From NCBI GenBank assembly GCA_014727915.1, contig WJMO01000005.1, positions 62,001-126,000 of the forward strand: a stretch of DNA of 64,000 nt, read 5' to 3'. Each line of letters begins with the position of its first letter. The first letter of the stretch is position 1. Origin of the DNA: Candidatus Altarchaeales archaeon (GTDB lineage Archaea; Altiarchaeota; Altiarchaeia; IMC4; SCGC-AAA252-I15). The notes under the pieces were generated by a model. It saw nothing but the letters and a program-made list of their open reading frames with translations, was not told the DNA's origin and ran no database searches. Below, in pieces: positions 37,577 to 47,800 of this stretch. Position numbers and translations under genes: made by a program.

Positions 37577-40500
37577 ATGATGAAAATCAAGATTCCCACG
37601 CGGCTGATTCTGGCGCTGCTATTGTTGGCGGCGTTCGTCACCTTCACAACGGGCGCTCCTTATTCGACTTGCGAGTACACCCCCCCCAACGAAAAGAACG
37701 TATGCGGGGAGGATTTCATGGGGTATGAGATGTGCTGCCTTAAAAACCAGGACCCTGACCTGTCCGAGTGTTGTATCGCGGAAGACGGGTCCTACAGTAC
37801 CCTCTGCTGCCTGCCTGGAAAATGCTGCAAGAGCAATGACAACACCACGGCACAATGCTGCGGCGAGTGCGAGACCTGCATCAAAACCGATACCACAACC
37901 CAATGCTGTCCCCTGCAAAGGAAATGCGGCGGCATCTGCTGTCCAGCAGGGGAATACTGTGTCGGAGGCGCCTGCTGCCCGGAGGCGGAGATATGCCCTC
38001 CGAGCTCCCAGTGGCCTGGAAGCTGGTATGAGGACTTCCCCGGAGGTGGCGTAGACGGCTGCGAGTGGGGCAGCGACTTCTCAGAGGTCGACTTCGACTC
38101 ACTATGCTGCAAGACAGACCCCAGCTGCGAATGCTGCGACCTCGACGATGAAAGCGCAGACCCCGACCAGGGCTTCGGTTTGAATCCGATAATCTACGAG
38201 TCCTGCTGTCCTGATGGCGAACCCTACTGTGACACTAAATACAAGCTGGACGGGGATGGTAACTGCGTAGTCGATGAATGGTCTCCAGGCGGAAAAGACA
38301 AGGAATACTGTCACCAGTGCTTGGCTGACGATGACTGCCCGGGCATCGAAGTCTGCTGCGCTGGCGAATGCATACTGGGATGGTGCTGTGCCAACGACCC
38401 CGGCGGATTGGATGCCGGTGACGCGGCCTGGTGGTGCAGCGACATGAAATGCGACGTAGGGCCCGCTTCAAGGTCCTGCTGCGACCTGGACGGGGACGGC
38501 AAGTTCACCTCAGATGACACATGCTGCGACGTTATCGCAGGTGAGTGGTGCCTGGAAACCCACAAATGGTATGACAGCGACCCCGGACTGGAACACACAT
38601 GGGTTTGTGGCACTGGGGCTGAATACAACGACTGGCTTGACGCCAACCACCCGGACTGGGCTAAGATCAACGAGAGGGAATGCCTCGAATGCAAGTGCGA
38701 CGCGGGAGACCCCGTGGGGGACTGTGACGCTGCCGGGTCCACAGGATGCGATGCGGGAGAGGACTGCTGCTACGGCGAATGCTTCGACCCCAAAGACGAC
38801 AAGCTCTCATGCTGCGGGGACGCGTGCAAGCACTGGATATGCCCCACCACAGACCAAGCCAACGGCGGCCCGAACAGCGCGGAATTCCCGAGATGCTGCC
38901 AGGTCATGAACCCCGGAAAGTCAGCAATCGGCGACTGGAGGTGCTGCGACAAGGGCAAGACCTGCTGCGGGAAATGGGACAACCCGGACGCGACATGCTG
39001 CTGCAAGATAGGATACTGCATAAACCGGGCGGGCGGCGGACCAGGCTTCGGAGGCAGGACCATGCCAGGAGAGTCATGGATGGACGTGCTCATACCCGGG
39101 GTGGAAGGGCAGCAGCAGCCGGGCATGGGATGGGAGTGCGCCGACTGCCTTCCACAGAACGGCATACTAGACTGCCCGCTCTGCCAGACCTGCGGAGCCA
39201 ACTTCGAATGCGAGAACATGCCACCATGCAGCCAGGACCCCAGGGGATGCACCTACGCTCCAATGTGCCGGTCCTGCTGGGGCGGTATGTGCGCCGGCGC
39301 CGACCCCTGCTGCCCGGGCGGATGCTCCTTATGCTTTCCCATGATGGGATGCTGCGGGGGGAACGTTGCCATACCCTTCTTCGACAACACCAACGCACCC
39401 TACGACTGCCCAGTCACGGAATACCGGTGGGCTACGCCTAACCCGCTGTGCACTCAGGCGATGGGCTGTGTGGAGTCCGTGGACGAGTGCATGTGCGCGA
39501 AGTACACCGCCTGCGCGAGCCCCACCGGCGCGGACCTCTTCCAGTACCGTTACTTCCCCGACATCGAGGACGCATGCCCCGACAACGAGACCAGCATAAT
39601 GGGATGCATAGTCGTCACAGTAGGCCAGGCAGACCCGATAACCTGCTGTGGCCACACGACAACACTCCCAAGCGGACCCACCTCGACCATAACCCCCCCG
39701 AGCATAACCTCCACGACATCCCCCTCGACCACGATAACATCAACTACCGTAACGACTACCACGCTGATGGGTGGCTCGACAACGTCGACCTCGTCGTCGA
39801 GCACGACCTCGACCATATGCCCCCTCTGCCCCCCGGACTGCACATGCTTCGAAGAGGACTGCCCGCCAGGCTATGTGGAGATGACCACCACAACTGGAGA
39901 GCCCACAACCTCCACGACAGCCACCAGCACCAGTTCGACCTCAACAACATCCACTACCATAAAGGACTGCTGCGAGTCCCATTCGGATACCGGCTGCCAG
40001 TCTGCAGCGTGCCAGTTTTGCGTGTGCGCTTACAGGGCGTCATGCTGCCAGGACGGGTGGTCCGATGAGTGTGTCTCTTACGCATACGGCTTATGCTCTG
40101 ATGACTGCAGCTGCCCCCTCCTAGACTGCTGCGAATCGCACGAGCAGCCCAGATGCGACAACCCCACCTGCGAATCATGCGTTGACGGCTTCGACGACTC
40201 ATGCATGGACGACAGCTGGGGCCAGTCATGCGTGGTGACGGCATACACCGACTGCTTCGGAAGCTGCGGATGCGAGAAGGACGACTGCTGCTCAACCCAT
40301 CAGTCGCCCGGCTGCACTGACAGCGCATGCGAGACCTGCGTCTGCGACGTGGACTCCGACTGCTGCGGAACCGAATGGGACAGCTTCTGCACGGACATAG
40401 CCAACAACGACTGCGACGAGGAATGCCAGTGCGTCACCACATCCACCACGACCACCCTCGCGCCCACCACAACATCCACCCTATCCCCAACGACCACTTC

Positions 40501-41263
40501 ATCAGTCACTACGACCTCATCATCCACAACGACATCCACCCTGCACTGTGTCCAATTGAGTGCTGGCAGCGTGGGCAACCAGGGCAGCTGCGGAAGCTGC
40601 TGGGCGTTCAGCTTAACCGGGACCATGGAGGGAGTCGCATCCAAAGAGGGCGTTTCGATAATGCCCCTCTCAGAACAGTATCTGGTATCTGACTGCTGTC
40701 AACCATACATGGACTGCGATGGAGGATTCGTCTCCGACGCGATCGACGGGTGCGTGTCTCTTGGTGGTGTCGTCAGCGAGGCCTGCTACCCGTACACGGG
40801 CGCTGACGAGAGCTGCCCGTCGGACTGTCCCGGGTCGGGGATGTGGATAGAGCGGTGGAGGGCCACGGGCGGCCAGAGGTCAGCCCCGTCCGTGTCATGG
40901 TTGAAGTCCATCCTTGAAACAGGCCCGGTCTCGATAGACATGCCCTGGAACTGCGTCCGATACACCGGATACGACGTCTCCGACGAATACGGCGTGGACG
41001 AGGACGTGGCAAGGTGCTCCCCGGGGTGCAACTACCCCTACGACTCGGAGGCGGGAGGCTGGCATGCGATGGTCTTGGCAGGCTACTGCGAGAACCCGAA
41101 AGACCCTGACATCGGCTACTGGATAATCAAGAACAGCTGGGGTCCAAGCTGGGTGGACGGCGGCATATCAAGCAACAACGGCTACGTTAACATAGAATTC
41201 GACGAATGCGGCACATTCAGGTATGTGGTGCCCGTAAGAAGCATAACACATCAGACCCCCTAA
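37577..41263 (+). CDS. Giant Cys-rich secreted protein with C-terminal papain-family protease
   Basis: 1228 residues from ATG 37577 (TTG 37571 rejected). A signal peptide covers about residues 1-26. Residues 27-690 are a Cys-rich region with dozens of CC pairs; CCPAGEYCVGGACCP is granulin-like. Thr/Ser-rich linkers lie at ~693-796 and ~952-988, and between them are three CCxxH cysteine modules (~797-950). Residues ~990-1228 are a C1A papain-like domain with Q1002, catalytic C1008 in CGSCWAF, H1163 in GGWHAM and N1186 in IIKNSWG: all catalytic positions are present. No classical propeptide is visible. It is probably an active extracellular thiol protease on a stalk. Archaeal C1A proteases are rare, and this architecture is unfamiliar. 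Confidence 0.85.
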   Translation: MMKIKIPTRLILALLLLAAFVTFTTGAPYSTCEYTPPNEKNVCGEDFMGYEMCCLKNQDPDLSECCIAEDGSYSTLCCLPGKCCKSNDNTTAQCCGECETCIKTDTTTQCCPLQRKCGGICCPAGEYCVGGACCPEAEICPPSSQWPGSWYEDFPGGGVDGCEWGSDFSEVDFDSLCCKTDPSCECCDLDDESADPDQGFGLNPIIYESCCPDGEPYCDTKYKLDGDGNCVVDEWSPGGKDKEYCHQCLADDDCPGIEVCCAGECILGWCCANDPGGLDAGDAAWWCSDMKCDVGPASRSCCDLDGDGKFTSDDTCCDVIAGEWCLETHKWYDSDPGLEHTWVCGTGAEYNDWLDANHPDWAKINERECLECKCDAGDPVGDCDAAGSTGCDAGEDCCYGECFDPKDDKLSCCGDACKHWICPTTDQANGGPNSAEFPRCCQVMNPGKSAIGDWRCCDKGKTCCGKWDNPDATCCCKIGYCINRAGGGPGFGGRTMPGESWMDVLIPGVEGQQQPGMGWECADCLPQNGILDCPLCQTCGANFECENMPPCSQDPRGCTYAPMCRSCWGGMCAGADPCCPGGCSLCFPMMGCCGGNVAIPFFDNTNAPYDCPVTEYRWATPNPLCTQAMGCVESVDECMCAKYTACASPTGADLFQYRYFPDIEDACPDNETSIMGCIVVTVGQADPITCCGHTTTLPSGPTSTITPPSITSTTSPSTTITSTTVTTTTLMGGSTTSTSSSSTTSTICPLCPPDCTCFEEDCPPGYVEMTTTTGEPTTSTTATSTSSTSTTSTTIKDCCESHSDTGCQSAACQFCVCAYRASCCQDGWSDECVSYAYGLCSDDCSCPLLDCCESHEQPRCDNPTCESCVDGFDDSCMDDSWGQSCVVTAYTDCFGSCGCEKDDCCSTHQSPGCTDSACETCVCDVDSDCCGTEWDSFCTDIANNDCDEECQCVTTSTTTTLAPTTTSTLSPTTTSSVTTTSSSTTTSTLHCVQLSAGSVGNQGSCGSCWAFSLTGTMEGVASKEGVSIMPLSEQYLVSDCCQPYMDCDGGFVSDAIDGCVSLGGVVSEACYPYTGADESCPSDCPGSGMWIERWRATGGQRSAPSVSWLKSILETGPVSIDMPWNCVRYTGYDVSDEYGVDEDVARCSPGCNYPYDSEAGGWHAMVLAGYCENPKDPDIGYWIIKNSWGPSWVDGGISSNNGYVNIEFDECGTFRYVVPVRSITHQTP

Positions 41264-41264
41264 T

Positions 41265-41894
41265 ATGGATACAAAAATGAAAATATCGGCTTGGACTGCG
41301 GCTTCGATAATCATGGTATTCCTACTCTCGAGCCCGGTGTCGGCTCTGAAGAACCCGGGCGCTGTATACTGCGAGCGGCTTGGGATGGCATATGTCATAG
41401 AGAAGACCGAGTTAGGAGACCAGGGAATGTGCATAATGCCGGACGGGGAGAAATGCGTGGACGCGGACTTCGTGCGCGGGGAATGCGGAGCGGAATACAG
41501 CTACTGCTCTCTGAAAGGCTACACGCTGAAGACCAGGGACGGTAAGGAGGCCGTATGCGTGATGGATGACGGCAGGGAGGAGCCGGTGGTCGACCTGGTG
41601 AAGAGAGACATTTCACTTGGAAAATACGAGGAGGAGACCCTCATACCCGAGACGGGCGACTGCGGGGATGGAGTATGCTCCCGCGACGAGAGCCCCGTTA
41701 TATGCCCAGAGGACTGCCCGGTGATAACGCCGCCGATCGAGCACTGCGGCAACGGGTTCTGCGAGCCCTGGGAGGACTACGGCTCCTGCCCGGACGACTG
41801 CGTGCGCAGGGACATGACAGCAGCCGTCGTGGTGGCGGTCATCGCGGTCGTGGTATTGGTTTACATAGTTTTGAAGAGGCGGAAGAAGACATGA
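41265..41894 (+). CDS. DUF333-domain membrane-anchored Cys-rich protein
   Basis: 209 residues. A signal sequence (~8-28), then a DUF333 domain (~29-75: NPGAVYCERLG ... DGEKCVDADFVRGECG), two repeats of the CGDGxCxxxE...CPxDC type (~130-175), and a C-terminal TM helix (~186-203) with a RRKK stop-transfer end. Topology: outside domains, C-terminal anchor. DUF333 proteins are putative surface or haemolysin-like; the role is unknown. Starts 1 nt after the papain gene stop and overlaps the giant downstream gene by 4 nt (ATGA), so the three form one operon. Confidence 0.82.
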   Translation: MDTKMKISAWTAASIIMVFLLSSPVSALKNPGAVYCERLGMAYVIEKTELGDQGMCIMPDGEKCVDADFVRGECGAEYSYCSLKGYTLKTRDGKEAVCVMDDGREEPVVDLVKRDISLGKYEEETLIPETGDCGDGVCSRDESPVICPEDCPVITPPIEHCGNGFCEPWEDYGSCPDDCVRRDMTAAVVVAVIAVVVLVYIVLKRRKKT

Positions 41895-44800
41895 ACAAAA
41901 GGGACGTGCAGACGGCACTGTCGGCTTTGACGGTTCTCGTAGCGTTAGCTACCACGGTCTCGGCTCAGACACCCGATGGAGTTTGCGCAGCTATGAGGGA
42001 TGGCGTCCCAAACCTTGATTCATCCTGCCTCGACTGGCCTGGATCTGGGGACCCCACCCAAATGGACATTATGACAGAATGCGATTCCTACTGCGACGGT
42101 CAGGTGGGCAATATGGCCGGAGCAGTCGTATTCGACTGTGACCCCGCTGCAGAGGGCAATGACATATGCTGCTACTGCTGCGGAAACGGGGATCCCACTT
42201 GCATGTGTGAATACTCTTTCCCTCTTAGTACCATGGGATATGAGTTTCCAGAATGCCTCAACCCAGTCCACCCGACATTAGAGGAGGATGAGATATGCGA
42301 AGAATACTGTTTGACTATTGGCATGACAGACTACGTCGACTTTTTCCTGGACTGCAGCGATTCCTTCGGAGGGTTCGTAGGATATGACATCTGCTGCTGG
42401 TGCCAGGACGAAGACCCCCCAGACCCAGAGCCTGAAGGGTTCTGCTGCTGGGAGACCTGCTGCTGCCCCGTGACAACCACGTCGACGCAGCCTCTGTTGC
42501 CTAGCAGCAGCGAGAGCGCCAGCACGGGCTCAGACTCATACCCCACCGACGAGGACACCCTATGCAGCGAGTTCTGCGGGACCATGGGCTACGAGGGCGG
42601 ATACTGCGGAGGCCCAGACGACAACCTCGAAGGATTATGGGTTAGCGACCCGTGCACCGCAAACGGCGACATACTCACAGGATACGACGGACCAGTATTC
42701 AGCGGAGAAGATGCGCTCTGCATGGACGACTGGTACTGGTGCTGCTGCGTGGAGCCGCAGCTCCAATCATCATCATCCGCCTCTCAGAGCACGGAGAGCC
42801 AGGACAGCCAGAGCTCTGAGAGCCAGAGCTCAGGCAGCAGTTCATCGAGCAGCAGCCTCAGCCCATGCGCCGAATACTGCACCGTGACCCTCCCATACGA
42901 CGACGGATACTGCGACTTCGACAACGACTTCCCCAACGCCGTTGACGTATGCAGGTCAGGCCTGGACTACTGGACCGGCATAAACGGCATGAACGGCCCG
43001 ATAACGCCATGGACTCCTTTATGCGAGGACAGCACATGGTGCTGCTGCGCCCTCGAGAGCTCCAGCAGCAGCTCTTCATCAAGCTCCTCATCCACTACGC
43101 TCACATGCAACGACCTATGCCTGGACATCGTCGAGACCGGCGACGTATGCGGCCGGCTATGCACCAAACACGATGAATGCCGCCTGGGCTGTGAGATATG
43201 CATGATAGAGGACTATGACGTCAACGAGACCGGCAGGTGCTCCACCAGCTACACCAACCAGACCAACTACGGGAGCTGCGGACTACCATGCACCCACGAC
43301 GCTAACTGCACCAGGGGCTGCGACCAGTGCATAGACCTGACCTGCGTCGACCAGGAGCAGCTATACGACGGCGGCGAATGCCAGAACTGGACGCGGTTCC
43401 CCCAGTATGAGTCCCCATTCTTCCCGGACATAGAGATATGGCACGAGTGCTTCTTCTGGGACTGGGACTACCAGGGCCCCAACAACTGCGAGGAAGAGAC
43501 CGACGGAGACTGGCTAAACTGCTGCTGTCAGGTGATACCCTCAACTTCAAGCTCGTCAACGTCGTCATCCGAGTCAGACGAGACAGATATACCACCCAGC
43601 GAATCACAGGAAACCGGAAGCTCCAGTAGCTCCAGCAGCTCAAGCGGCAGCTCCACCTCAGGTCCGGGGGATGTGACCTGCTGCGACGACCTGAACATGA
43701 AAGTCCTCTTCGACGACGACCTCAGCGAGGGAACCACAAGGGGGGTTGTGATCGGTGACGGGCAGCTAGTCTTCGGAGGATTCCTCCCAAACAACAACGG
43801 AGCCATACTGTACACCACAGACGACCCCCAGACGGGGATTATAAACAGGAAGCGGGGCGCGGTCTGCGTTGAGATGGCGTTGAACCAGCCGAGTGATGCT
43901 ATGGGAGATGGGGTGTTCTTCTACGAGGGCAGGATGCCAAGCAGCAACATCTACCTCCTATTCAACGAGTTCACAGATTCTGTGACCTATGGGAAGTCAT
44001 TCTTCGGAGACCTAAACACGCTCTCGGAGGTGTTGGATCCCCTCGACTGGAGCAGCGGCTCAGTGCACAGCCTGGCTGCAACCTGGGATTACGAGGGCGT
44101 CTCAGACCCGATGAGGTTGTACTCTGACAGGATAAGCGTGCAGTCCACCGACGACAACAAGGGCATTGGCCTGCTGGACACTCACATGTACCTCGGAAAC
44201 AACAAGGCAGGCACCGGGGCCTTGAATGTCATATACACCCGCTTCACAGTCTGCGGGGAAGACCCGGAGGAGGAGTGCTGCACCCAAACCTACCCTGTAG
44301 ATGATACGATAGAACTGCTGCAGCAGAACGGTGTCGGGCCAGGCGACCAGATACGGGTGGAGACCATGGGCGACTGCGAGACCCTGCAGTCAGACACCGT
44401 AGCATGCCTGTACAGGGACAATGCCCTAGAATACTCCGACGATGACGGTGCAGTCGGCGTGTGCTCGGCGATATTCGGGGAGGCCGATTCGATAGCCCAT
44501 AACACGGAATACTTCATAGTAACAGATGCCGGCTCATACGACGTCAGGGTCTCCGGTCCAGGGGACTCCGACTGCAGCGACGGCGGCAACGTAGTCCCAA
44601 CGAGCGAGGGCGAATACGATGTGCGCATATGCGGCATAGGTTTCAGCCCCACATGCGAGACTCTCCCCACACAGACCACGATACCCCCGGGGCCGACGAC
44701 AACCCTTGTCCCGACCACTTCGACGAGTATCTCCCCGACGACCACCATCGAACCGACCACCACAACATCCCCCCCAATCACATGCTGCGATACTCCAGAG

Positions 44801-47800
44801 ATACAGGTGGACGGCATCATAGACGTAGTGTACCTGCCAGGGCTGGAAGTCGGGGACAGAGTGTATGTGGAGACCTTTGGCGGCTGCGAAATAAGCGGGG
44901 ACTCCGGCTCGGACACGACCGCGTGCCTCCACCATGAGGGCTCGTGGATATACAGGGACGATGACGGCGGGGTGGACAGCTGCTCCATGATACTCAACCC
45001 ATCCGACGCCTCCTCGGCGGGGACCAGCTACTATAGGATAGACTCTCCAGGGGACTATGAGGTCCGCGCGTCCGGGGCGTTCGACTTCTCATGCTCGAAC
45101 ACAGCCAACGTAGACCTCCTAGACCCTGCTGTGGTCGGCCCCTACAACCTAAGGATATGCGGGATAGGCTTCGACCCCGACTGCACCGTGGACACGGTCA
45201 CAACCTCAACGCTCGCGCCGACCACGACGATCTCCCCGTCAACAACGTTATCGCCAACAACCACAATCTCGCCCACGACCACAGTACCCTCAACGTGCTG
45301 CGATTCCGACCCGTTGAACGTGGACGGCGTCATCGAATACTTCCCGCAAGCCGACGCGGAAGCCGGCGACAGGATATTCTTATACACCTACGGAGACTGC
45401 GAGTTCGCCAACGGATTGAACGCAGACCCCACGGCATGCCTCTACTCGGGCGCAACCCTGGAAGAGAGGGACGACGACGGCTTCCTGGATGGCTCGCTAT
45501 GCGCGCGCATATACGATGAAGTAAGGGCTATCGCCGAGGGCACCGACTATCACACCCTCACCGGAACCGACCCATTCGAGGTCAGGGTGTCCGGGAGCCC
45601 TGACATATCATGCGACGACCCTGGGAAGGTGTCCGATGCTAACATGGGCCAGTACCAGGTGAGGATATGCGCCGAAGGCTTCACACCCAACTGTGCGGCG
45701 GAGTTCATATCAACGACGACGATTCCCGTAGTGACCACGACGGTCGTGCCGGTATCCTCCACAATAGCGCCGCCGACAACGCTGATTCCAACCACGACGA
45801 CTATCTCCCCGACGACCACATTGTATCCGCCGACCACCACGATACCGGACAACTGCTGCATTTCGGAGCTCTTGAACGTGGATGGCGTAGTGGAGAAGTA
45901 CGAGCAAGCCGACGCGGAAGCCGGCGACAGGATATTAGTCAGGACCTTCGGGGACTGCGAGTTCGCTAACGGAGCGAATGCCAACCCGACAGCATGCATC
46001 TATGCAGACTCTACTTTCAAGGACAGCGACGACGACGGGGCGGCGGACGGGCTATGCGACCGCATAAACCCGTTCGGAAGCCCGTCCGACTACTATGACC
46101 TAACGGGCTCAGGTGGCGAGCTGTTCGAGGTCAGGGTATCAGGCTATTCGGACACCCTCTGCAACGACCCGGGCAGGGTAGAGGAGGTTTGGAAAGGAGC
46201 ATACCAGGTCATGATATGCGGAGACGGCTTCACACCCAACTGTGCCCCGGAGATAATCCCGACCACGACCATGGCTCCGACTACCACGTTGTATCCGCCT
46301 ACCACTAGCACGATCTCCCCGACCACGACCATGGCTCCGACTACCACGTTGTATCCGCCCACTTCGACGACTATCTCTCCGACTACCACGTTGTATCCGC
46401 CCACTTCGACGACTGTCTCTCCGACTACCACGACCATGCCCGCCGGTGCGGATTGTTGCTGGTCGCCATACCTCCAGGTTGACGGGGTCATAGAGGAGTT
46501 CCCGCAGCCTTCCATAGAGGCTGGAGACCAGCTGTTTGTCAAAACCCACGGGGACTGCGAGTTCACGAACGGGATGAACGCCGACACAACAGCCTGCTTG
46601 TACAGGGGCAATCTGGTACACTACCGTAACGACGACACCGGGGACGGCATATGCTCCAGGATACTCAGCAAAGTGGACGAGATAGACCCGAACTCGCCGT
46701 TCTACAACGGAGGTTCAGTGTTCATGAGGTTAGACCAGGCCAGCGACGAGTATGCAATCAGGGTATCCGGCCCAGATGACTACTACTGCGAAGACGCAGG
46801 TAGAGTGGATATATCCTCAGAGGGCGTCTACCAGGTGATGATCTGCGGCGTAGGATTCCAGCCCAACTGTGTCCCGGAAGTCATACCGACCACGACATCT
46901 ATGCCTACGACTTCAACCACGTTGGAGCCCAGCGACTGCTGCGAGCCCCACCCCGAGCCCAGATGCGACGACCCGCAGTGTTGGGGCTGCGTTTGCACGA
47001 TAGACCACAACCCAGACTGTTGCAGCATACAATGGGACCAGTCTTGCGTTTACACAGCCTCAACAGACTGCAACGAACAGTGTGCATGCGGCATACCGCC
47101 CGAATCAACCACCACGACCCTCCCGCCCAACTGCTGCGAGTTCCAGGGCACAGTTGACGAGCTGATCGAAGTCTGCCCACAGGGCACCCTGCTCTCCGGA
47201 GACCGGATATTCGTGGAGACCTTTGGCGGCTGCGAGCCGGGAGACGCTTCAGGCTCGGACACGACCGCGGCACTCTACAAGGACGGGTCAGACCTCAAAT
47301 ACTACGACGATGACGGGGGCACAGGATACTGCTCTCAGATGCCCGCCCCCGACGACCTAATATACCCGAGCGGCTGGATACCCATAAGCGACCCTGGCCA
47401 GTACTCTGTCAGGATATCGGGTTCGTGGGACTTCCAGTGCGACAACCCCATCAACGTACAGCCGGAGAGCCACGGGGACTACACAGTTCGCATATGCGGC
47501 GAGGGCTTCACGCCCAACTGCTTCTGCCTCTATGGTGTCACTACAACGACGCTGGTGGAGAGGCCATGCTGCGAGCCACACGACACTCCTGGCTGCAACC
47601 TCTGCATCCCCGAATGTGACGCGCAGACCTGCAACGACTGCGTATGCGCGGAGGACGAGGACTGCTGCAACATAATGTGGGACCAGCTATGCGTGGACAC
47701 CGCCAGGTCCGTGTGCAACCAGTACTGCAACTGCGGCCAGTCCCCCGAGGACTGCTGCGTACAACACAACACCCCCGGCTGCGACAGCTGCGGCCCCGGC

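Noticed and set aside
39448..40068. 206-residue open frame within the papain gene
   Set aside because: Alternative frame of a Cys/Thr-rich gene; the proper frame has a signal peptide and conserved protease residues.
41675..41890. 5' extension of the giant gene
   Set aside because: It overlaps the DUF333 gene in another frame and precedes the signal peptide; ATG 41891 is in ATGA overlap.
46261..46440. CRISPR-like direct repeats
   Set aside because: Units are adjacent, in frame and encode Thr/Pro linker; there are no spacers.
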